12,486 bases of DNA from an uncultured Paracoccaceae bacterium. GTDB lineage: Bacteria > Pseudomonadota > Alphaproteobacteria > Rhodobacterales > Rhodobacteraceae. Both the position numbers and the translations under genes were made by a program. Location: assembly GCA_937952085.1 (NCBI GenBank), contig CALFYQ010000243.1:1-12486 (forward strand). The letters run 5' to 3'. Below, piece after piece: positions 8,555-12,486 of the stretch (position 1 is its first letter; the number at the start of each line of letters is the position of its first letter). Under the pieces are notes generated by a model that did no database searches, had not been told where the DNA came from, and saw only the letters and a program-made list of their open reading frames with translations.

Positions 8555-8687
8555 GGGCCGCGCCCGACCCTGGGTGGGCGCGCGACCCATCGGTGGTGGG
8601 CGGTTTATCACCAAAGTCCCGGACTCGGGCTGTGCGGCTGATATCATCGCCTACGCGCCCACCCGAGGAAAGGGTCGGGCGCGGCCC
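8555..8687. repeat. 133-bp structured inverted repeat (hairpin element or MITE-like)
   Basis: The left arm 8555-8571 (GGGCCGCGCCCGACCCT) is an exact 17-bp reverse complement of 8671-8687. Directly inside it, 8572-8582 (GGGTGGGCGCG) is an exact reverse complement of 8654-8664, with a 6-nt bulge (8665-8670) on one side only. The interior 71 nt also has partial pairing: GGCG 8599-8602 with CGCC 8648-8651, and TATCA 8606-8610 with TGATA 8639-8643. A small hairpin CCCG-GACT-CGGG (8618-8629) would sit at the tip. The element fills most of the 228-bp gene-free gap between ruvB and the convergent metal-sensor gene. The long arms and central region are larger than a normal terminator. No clear target-site duplication was seen, and the rest of the gap (8688-8769) holds only GC-rich short repeats. 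Confidence 0.8.
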
Positions 8688-8769
8688 CGGTCTGGTCGCC
8701 CGGGCGAAAGCGGTCAAAAGCGTGCGGTTTGCTCTGGGCGCCGTCCCGCCGTCGGCCCGCCGTCCCGCC

Positions 8770-9267
8770 TCAGTCCCGATGATGCGCCGGAACCCGGCGC
8801 TCCCAGGCTTCCAGCCGCTTCCGGATCGTCTCGGCGAGGGCCTTTCGCTCGTCTTCAGTGAGAAGCGAGAGGGCATCCGCCGTCGCGGCGTTCCGTGCGG
8901 CGCGGCCGTCGTTGCGGCGAACGTCCGCCGCGTCGAGCGCGGCGGTGAGCGCGGCGGCGTCGAAGGGCGTCGCCTCGATCCGTTCGACCAGCGTCGTCCA
9001 GCGCTCCGCATTGGCCGCCCGCCAGTCATAGCGGTCGGGCGCCGAGAGCGCGGCCTCCACCGCCGCGCGCCGCTCCGGGCCGGCGGCGTCGACGATCTGC
9101 TCGGTCAGGCGGAACCGCTGCGAGCCATGCTCGTGCCCGCGTCCCATCTTCAGCGCCGCGCCGCCGACAAGGCCGGCGACCAGGAAGTTCCCGACCAGCG
9201 AGGCGGCGAGCACGATCCGCGCCGTGCGCGGCGCCATGCCGAGGATGCGAGGGGCGGCGGCGCTCAT
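8770..9267 (-). CDS. periplasmic heavy-metal-sensor-like membrane-anchored protein
   Basis: A 165-residue protein with one N-terminal transmembrane segment (about 16-38, flanked by Arg), then a mostly helical Ala/Arg/Glu-rich domain with DRYDWRAANAERW, FDAAALTAALDAAD and LTEDERKALAETIRKRL. This layout matches the 'heavy-metal resistance' CnrX/ZraP/Spy-like family, whose helical-hairpin periplasmic domain binds metals or misfolded proteins. Possible ligands visible are H45/H47 right after the membrane segment and H162/H163 near the C-terminus; the functional ligands cannot be assigned from this. Its ATG overlaps the TGA of the preceding membrane-protein gene (ATGA), indicating translational coupling. 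Together with the upstream ECF sigma factor it resembles CnrH-CnrY-CnrX signalling, in which the sensor controls release of the sigma factor. Confidence 0.75.
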   Translation of the reverse strand: MSAAAPRILGMAPRTARIVLAASLVGNFLVAGLVGGAALKMGRGHEHGSQRFRLTEQIVDAAGPERRAAVEAALSAPDRYDWRAANAERWTTLVERIEATPFDAAALTAALDAADVRRNDGRAARNAATADALSLLTEDERKALAETIRKRLEAWERRVPAHHRD

Positions 9268-9746
9268 TCCCAGGCCTCCGAAAGATCGCCGTAGCCCATC
9301 GCCAGCTCCGGCGCGCCCATCGTCTCGGAATAGGCGGCCGGCTCCTCCGCGATGAGGCCCTGCGCCGCCTGCGCCACCATCGCCGACTGGCCGAGCCAGA
9401 GGCCGATGAGCGCCGACGCGGCGCAGGCGAGCGCCGGGCGGAAGAAGTCCGGCACTCGCCAGCGGAAGCCGCTTCGGCGCGCAGCGGGCCGCGCCGCCGG
9501 GGCCCGCGCGGCGGCGACCTCCCCGGCATCGGCGATGATCCGTTCGAGCAGCGCCGCCGGGGCCGGCTCGTGCGCGCGGGCCGCCTCGGCCAGCGCGGCC
9601 TCGACCAGCGCCGCCTCGTCGAGCGCGCGCCGGAGCGCCGGCTCCGCCGCCATCAGCGCCTCCGCCTCCGCCCGCGCCTCGGCGGGCCAGCGCTCGAGCG
9701 CCGGTCCGTGGCGCGAGATCGCCGTTTCAATCCGATCGAGGCTCAT
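9264..9746 (-). CDS. single-pass membrane protein, putative anti-sigma factor
   Basis: A 160-residue protein: about 100 soluble, Ala/Glu-rich helical residues with MSLDRIETAISRHG and RWPAEARAEAEAL, then a basic stretch, a transmembrane segment at about 104-126 (ALACAASALIGLWLGQS) and a short acidic tail. No zinc-binding HxxxCxxC anti-sigma motif is present. Cytoplasmic N-terminus, single membrane span and position directly after an ECF sigma gene suggest an anti-sigma role; sequence alone does not prove it. ATG 9746 is preferred over the upstream GTG 9782 because GGAGG (minus strand, 9759-9755) lies 8 nt ahead, leaving a 16-bp gap to the sigma gene. Its stop overlaps the start of the metal-sensor gene. 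Confidence 0.65.
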   Translation of the reverse strand: MSLDRIETAISRHGPALERWPAEARAEAEALMAAEPALRRALDEAALVEAALAEAARAHEPAPAALLERIIADAGEVAAARAPAARPAARRSGFRWRVPDFFRPALACAASALIGLWLGQSAMVAQAAQGLIAEEPAAYSETMGAPELAMGYGDLSEAWE

Positions 9747-9754
9747 CCTTCGAT

Positions 9755-9759
9755 CCTCC
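9755..9759 (-). promoter_or_regulatory. Shine-Dalgarno fixing the putative anti-sigma start
   Basis: GGAGG on the minus strand, 8 nt before ATG 9746. It decides the start of the putative anti-sigma gene against the longer reading from GTG 9782, which would overlap the sigma gene. Confidence 0.7.
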
Positions 9760-9762
9760 GTC

Positions 9763-10332
9763 TCATCCCACCCCGCCCCCAAGCTCGCGCGCCAGCGTCT
9801 TGCGTCCGCGCGCGAGGAGGCTTTCCACCGCCTCCACGCTGACGCCGATCGCCGCCGCGATCTCGGGGTTGCCGTAATCTTCGAAGTGCCGAAGCGTGAT
9901 CGCGATGCGCTGCCGCTCCGGCAGGCGGCCGAGCGCCGCCATCACCGCCGCCGCCCGCTGCCCGGCCTCGACCGTCGCCTCGGCGCGCGGCGCCGGGTCC
10001 GGCGGCTCCGCCACGTCGTCGAGCGGCGGGCCGTACCGGCGGCGCTTCCGCAGCCGGTCGATGCAGAGATTGGCGGCGATCCGGTGCAGCCAGGTCGAGA
10101 CCTTCGCCTCGCCCTCCCGCCAGTCCGGCGCGATCCGCCACAATCGAAGCATCGCCTCCTGCGCCACGTCCTCGGCCTCCGCCGCGTCGGTCAGCATCCG
10201 CCGCGCGAGCGCGAGGACGCGCGGCGTCAGCCGAAGCGTGAGGGCGCGCGCGGCCAGCCGGTCGCCGGCGGCGAAGCGCTGCAGCAGCGCCTCGTCCGTA
10301 TCGCCGCCGTCGCCGTCGCCGTCGAACGACAT
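9763..10332 (-). CDS. ECF-type RNA polymerase sigma factor
   Basis: A 189-residue group 4 sigma factor. Region 2 spans about 29-98, with DAAEAEDVAQEAMLRLW and STWLHRIAANLCIDRLRKRRR, the core-binding and -10-recognition part. Region 4 spans about 128-184, with LPERQRIAITLRHFEDYGNPEIAAAIGVS (split here: LPERQRIAITLRHFEDYGN, PEIAAAIGVS) and a helix-turn-helix running into EAVESLLARGRKTL. There is no region 3, as usual for ECF factors. The N-terminus begins with a short Asp/Gly repeat (DGDGDGGD). It sits 28 bp after the EF-hand gene and 16 bp before the putative anti-sigma gene, so all are probably one transcript. The target regulon and signal are unknown; the downstream metal-sensor-like gene points to an envelope or metal signal. 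Confidence 0.93.
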   Translation of the reverse strand: MSFDGDGDGGDTDEALLQRFAAGDRLAARALTLRLTPRVLALARRMLTDAAEAEDVAQEAMLRLWRIAPDWREGEAKVSTWLHRIAANLCIDRLRKRRRYGPPLDDVAEPPDPAPRAEATVEAGQRAAAVMAALGRLPERQRIAITLRHFEDYGNPEIAAAIGVSVEAVESLLARGRKTLARELGGGVG

Positions 10333-10360
10333 GAAGCCGCGCGCCCCCTCGTTTCGGTCG

Positions 10361-10945
10361 TCAGTCCGCCATCATGCGGCCGGGGCGGAAGGCTTCCGCC
10401 TCCTCCTTCGTGATCACGCCGTCGCCATCGGCGTCAACCCGCTCGAACCAGCCGGCGCGCGGGCCGTCGCCGCGCCGCTCGCGATGCTCGGCGTGCCGCC
10501 GGCCGTGCCGGCCGCCCTCGCAGCCGCCGTCGCCGTCGCCCATCATTGCGTGATGGCCGTGCCCGTGGTCGTGGCGGCCTTCGTCGCGCCGGGCGCGGGC
10601 CGCCGCCATCTCGTCGGCGTCGACGGCGCCGTCGCCGTTGGCGTCGAGCCGGGCGAAGCGGCGCTCGGCCATCATCTCGGCGCGCTTCACGGCGCCCGCC
10701 TTCATCTCCTCTGCGGTGAGCTTGCCGTCGGCGTTCGCGTCCATGCGCTCGAAGGGGGACTTCAGCGCCTCGGCGCGCTCGGCGGCGTCGATCACGCCGT
10801 CCTTGTTGTCGTCGAACATTTCGAACATACGCTCGAGGTGCTCGGCCCGCCGCGAGTCGCGGTCCATCGAGCCGGCGGCCCAGGCGCCCCCGGCGACGAG
10901 CCCGGCGAGGGCGCAGCAGGCGGCGAAGGTCTTGACGGAGTTCAT
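10361..10945 (-). CDS. secreted EF-hand calcium-binding protein with His-rich stretch
   Basis: A 194-residue exported protein. A signal peptide covers about 1-23 (MNSVKTFAACCALAGLVAGG, then AWA before A24). Four canonical EF-hand loops follow: D45-E56 (D45, N47, D49, G50, E56), D69-E80, D101-E112 and D171-E182, each with D-x-(N/D)-x-D-G and a terminal Glu. Between loops 3 and 4 lies a stretch rich in His, Asp, Gly and Arg (about 121-160, including HDHGHGHH and HGRRHAEH) that could bind transition metals. It is presumably a periplasmic calcium- or metal-binding protein. ATG 10945 has AAGGAG 6 nt upstream. It is the first gene of the cluster encoding the ECF sigma factor, the putative anti-sigma protein and the metal-sensor-like protein, so it may be their target, buffer or signal input; that role is inference. 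Confidence 0.9.
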   Translation of the reverse strand: MNSVKTFAACCALAGLVAGGAWAAGSMDRDSRRAEHLERMFEMFDDNKDGVIDAAERAEALKSPFERMDANADGKLTAEEMKAGAVKRAEMMAERRFARLDANGDGAVDADEMAAARARRDEGRHDHGHGHHAMMGDGDGGCEGGRHGRRHAEHRERRGDGPRAGWFERVDADGDGVITKEEAEAFRPGRMMAD

Positions 10946-11007
10946 CTCTCTCTCCTTGCAGAGGGGCGGATCACCGCCCGGTCGCTCCCTTCACGGGGGG
11001 GCGCGGC

Positions 11008-11030
11008 GGTTCCGTCGAAAGTTTTTTTCG
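11008..11030 (-). promoter_or_regulatory. candidate upstream promoter elements of the EF-hand/sigma cluster
   Basis: On the minus strand an A7 tract inside a CGAAA/TTTCG palindrome (11030-11016) is followed by GGAACC (11013-11008), which resembles a -35 element used by many ECF sigma factors. A -10 element at the expected distance was not recognised, so this is only a candidate for autoregulation. The A/T tract stands out in an otherwise G+C-rich spacer. Confidence 0.25.
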
Positions 11031-11113
11031 CGGCCGGCGGCGTCGCGACATGGCGCCGCAAGACGATGCGCGCAGTCGAATCCTGAGCGCCCACGCCGTA
11101 CCTCTGGGACCAT

Positions 11114-11120
11114 GGAGGAG
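11114..11120 (+). promoter_or_regulatory. Shine-Dalgarno fixing the DUF983 start
   Basis: GGAGGAG lies 9 nt before ATG 11130. The earlier in-frame ATG at 11112 overlaps this site and has no Shine-Dalgarno of its own, so the downstream ATG is the better start. Confidence 0.7.
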
Positions 11121-11129
11121 CCGAAGCCC

Positions 11130-11531
11130 ATGTTCGACCGCGCCGCGCCCGCGCCCCGCCCGCTCGGAGAAGCCCTGATGCGGGGCTTTCAGAAGCGCTG
11201 CCCCGCCTGTGGCGGCGGCGCGCTGCTCGAAGGCTATCTGAACGTGCGCCCGCAATGCGACATCTGCGGCGAGCCGCTCCATCACCACCGGGCGGATGAC
11301 GCGCCGGCCTGGCTTACCATCCTCGTGATCGGCCACCTCGTCGCGTTGCCGATGGTGCTGGCGATGACCTGGACGGACCTGCCGCTCTGGTCCCATGCGC
11401 TGATCTGGCCGGCCCTTGCGATCACCGGAATCGTCGTCTTCCTGCCGCGCGCCAAGGGGCTGATCGTCGCCTTCCAGTGGGCGCACCGGATGCACGGCTT
11501 CGACGAAGCGGCGCGGCCAGACCCGATCTGA
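11130..11531 (+). CDS. DUF983 family zinc-ribbon membrane protein
   Basis: A 133-residue protein typical of alphaproteobacterial DUF983. An N-terminal RGFQKRCPACGGGALLEGYL segment supplies C24 and C27, and CDICGEPLHHHRADDAP supplies C43 and C46; together they form a probable zinc ribbon. Two transmembrane segments follow at about 61-80 and 87-104, then the conserved tail PRAKGLIVAFQWAHRMHGFD. The family's biochemical role is not established. It is divergent from the EF-hand gene and ends 7 bp from the stop of the glycosyltransferase gene. The start at ATG 11130 is supported by GGAGGAG upstream; starting at 11112 would add MEEPKP. Confidence 0.9.
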   Translation: MFDRAAPAPRPLGEALMRGFQKRCPACGGGALLEGYLNVRPQCDICGEPLHHHRADDAPAWLTILVIGHLVALPMVLAMTWTDLPLWSHALIWPALAITGIVVFLPRAKGLIVAFQWAHRMHGFDEAARPDPI

Positions 11532-11538
11532 CGCGCCC

Positions 11539-12486
11539 TCAGCTCCGCTCGCGCGGCGCAAGGCCCGCGAGGGCGGCGGCGACCTCGCGGGCCATCGCCG
11601 GCCAGCCCTCCGCGCCCAGCCGGAAGAGCCGCATCGACGGATACCACGGCGTCGCCGCGCCCGCGGCCGGCCAGCGCCAGTCCGGCCGCGCGCCGAGCAT
11701 GGTCCAGACCGGGCGGCCGAGCGCGCCCGCGAGATGCGCGATGGCGGTGTCGATGCTGATCGTGAGGTCGAGCCCGGCGATCTCCTCCGCATCCCCGGCG
11801 AAATCCGGCCGCGCCGCGCTCCGGTCCTCGATCGCGGATGCCGCGCCCGCCCCGGCGATCTCCGCCGCGCCGCCCTTCTGGAGGCTGACGAGCCGGACGC
11901 CCGGAACGGCGACGAGCGGCAGGAGCGCGGCGAGCGGCGCGGACCGGCCGGGCGGGCTCGGTGCGCCGCGCCAGCAGAGCCCGACGCGGAGCGGTCCCCT
12001 CTCAGGCGGTCGCCCGAGCGCCGGCGGGCGGAGATAGCGCCCACCTCGCCCCACCCGCGCGCCGAGGCCGAGAAGGCCGGGCAACGAAGCGATGGGGAGC
12101 GCCACGTCATGCGGCGGCGGGGCGGCGCCGATCGGCAGCACCTCCGCCTCCGGGACATTCGCGGCGAAGAGCCGGCGGAGCGAGGGGTGGATCTCGATGG
12201 CGACCCGCCCGGCCGCGCGGCGGAGCGCCGGGCGGAGGAAGCGGGCGAACTGGATCATGTCGCCATGCCCCTGCTCGGCGAAGAGAAGGAGCCGCCGGCC
12301 GCGGAGCGGCCCGCCCTCCCAGCGCGGCGCCTCGGTGACGCCGCGGGGCGCGAGCCCGTGGGTCCACGGGCACTGCCGCCCCTCCCACCCCCCCTTCCAC
12401 CCCGCGGCGAAATCCACGGCCGCGCCGCCGCAGTCTGCCCGCTCGACCCCGGCCTGCTGCAAGAGACGCTCCAGGAGGTCGACGAG
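11539..12486 (-). CDS. GT9-like (TPR-type) glycosyltransferase, N-terminus beyond window
   Basis: The reading frame is open to the window's last base, so the 315 visible residues are the C-terminal part of a longer protein. They resemble TPR-repeat proteins with a GT-B domain of the heptosyltransferase (GT9) type: an acceptor-domain strand LLLFAEQGHGDMIQFARF (about 66-83), a hinge strand RVGLCWRG, VSLQKG, and DFAGDAEEIAGLDLTISIDT followed by AIAHLAGALGRPVW (about 226-262), then DWRW and PWYPSMRLFR. The SIDTAxAHLAGALGRP block is the nucleotide-sugar-binding hallmark of this group. The first visible residues (LVDLLERLLQQAG, then VDFAAGWKGGWEGR) look like the end of the TPR region. The role is presumably glycan or protein glycosylation; donor and acceptor are unknown. 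TTG 12462 is probably not the true start. Confidence 0.85.
   Translation of the reverse strand, partial: LVDLLERLLQQAGVERADCGGAAVDFAAGWKGGWEGRQCPWTHGLAPRGVTEAPRWEGGPLRGRRLLLFAEQGHGDMIQFARFLRPALRRAAGRVAIEIHPSLRRLFAANVPEAEVLPIGAAPPPHDVALPIASLPGLLGLGARVGRGGRYLRPPALGRPPERGPLRVGLCWRGAPSPPGRSAPLAALLPLVAVPGVRLVSLQKGGAAEIAGAGAASAIEDRSAARPDFAGDAEEIAGLDLTISIDTAIAHLAGALGRPVWTMLGARPDWRWPAAGAATPWYPSMRLFRLGAEGWPAMAREVAAALAGLAPRERS

Noticed and set aside
8688..8769. CCGCCGTC short repeats between the inverted repeat and the sensor stop codon
   Set aside because: Only three irregular units in a very G+C-rich stretch; no sign of a CRISPR or a real tandem array.
8551..9294. Plus-strand frame crossing the inverted repeat and the metal-sensor gene
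   Set aside because: It has low-complexity Arg-rich translation and is antisense to a protein with a clear membrane segment; the start lies within the repeat.
10803..10830. GAAC-N5-GAAC inside the EF-hand gene as a possible LexA site
   Set aside because: The spacing is 5 rather than 7 and it lies within coding sequence.
9896..11086. 396-codon plus-strand frame opposite the sigma and EF-hand genes
   Set aside because: Antisense to two well-recognised proteins; its Ala/Ser/Arg-rich sequence shows no domain.

Overview
The window is very G+C-rich, with strong G/C third-position bias and GTG starts. Its gene set (DUF1127, DUF983, a TadG-like protein, a TPR/GT9-type glycosyltransferase, a ruvCAB cluster and alphaproteobacterial-type GTTC-N7-GTTC LexA sites) fits an alphaproteobacterium, most likely Rhodobacterales or a close relative. 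That placement is inferred from protein character, not from a search. It reads as ordinary chromosome: no phage, plasmid, IS, CRISPR, tRNA or rRNA was seen.

Layout. 1-1683 (-): a UvrD/PcrA-type helicase, its C-terminus cut by the window edge. A perfect GTTC-N7-GTTC SOS box lies in the divergent spacer before msrA (+, 1812-2456). 2478-4517 (-): a large TadE/TadG-like membrane-anchored surface protein, convergent with msrA. 4640-5512 (+): prmA, whose stop overlaps the start of a GNAT acetyltransferase remnant broken by a frameshift. 5949-6173 (-): a small DUF1127 protein. 6388-8541 (+): the Holliday-junction genes ruvC, ruvA and ruvB, with a one-mismatch SOS box upstream. 8542-8769: a gene-free gap dominated by a 133-bp structured inverted repeat. 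8770-10945 (-): four closely packed genes, transcribed in the order EF-hand/His-rich secreted protein, ECF sigma factor, membrane protein in the anti-sigma position, and membrane-anchored periplasmic metal-sensor-like protein. 11130-11531 (+): a DUF983 zinc-ribbon membrane protein. 11539-12486 (-): the C-terminal part of a GT9-like glycosyltransferase running off the window end.

How the genes fit together. The uvrD-like gene and ruvCAB are both DNA-repair functions and both carry SOS-type sites, so they are probably LexA co-regulated. The sigma/anti-sigma/sensor order resembles the CnrYXH type of envelope metal-sensing system, with an added secreted protein that has four EF-hand loops and a His-rich stretch. 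I infer a cation- or metal-responsive ECF module. It is the most interesting functional unit here, although similar clusters probably exist in related genomes. The 133-bp inverted repeat is the most unusual non-coding element.
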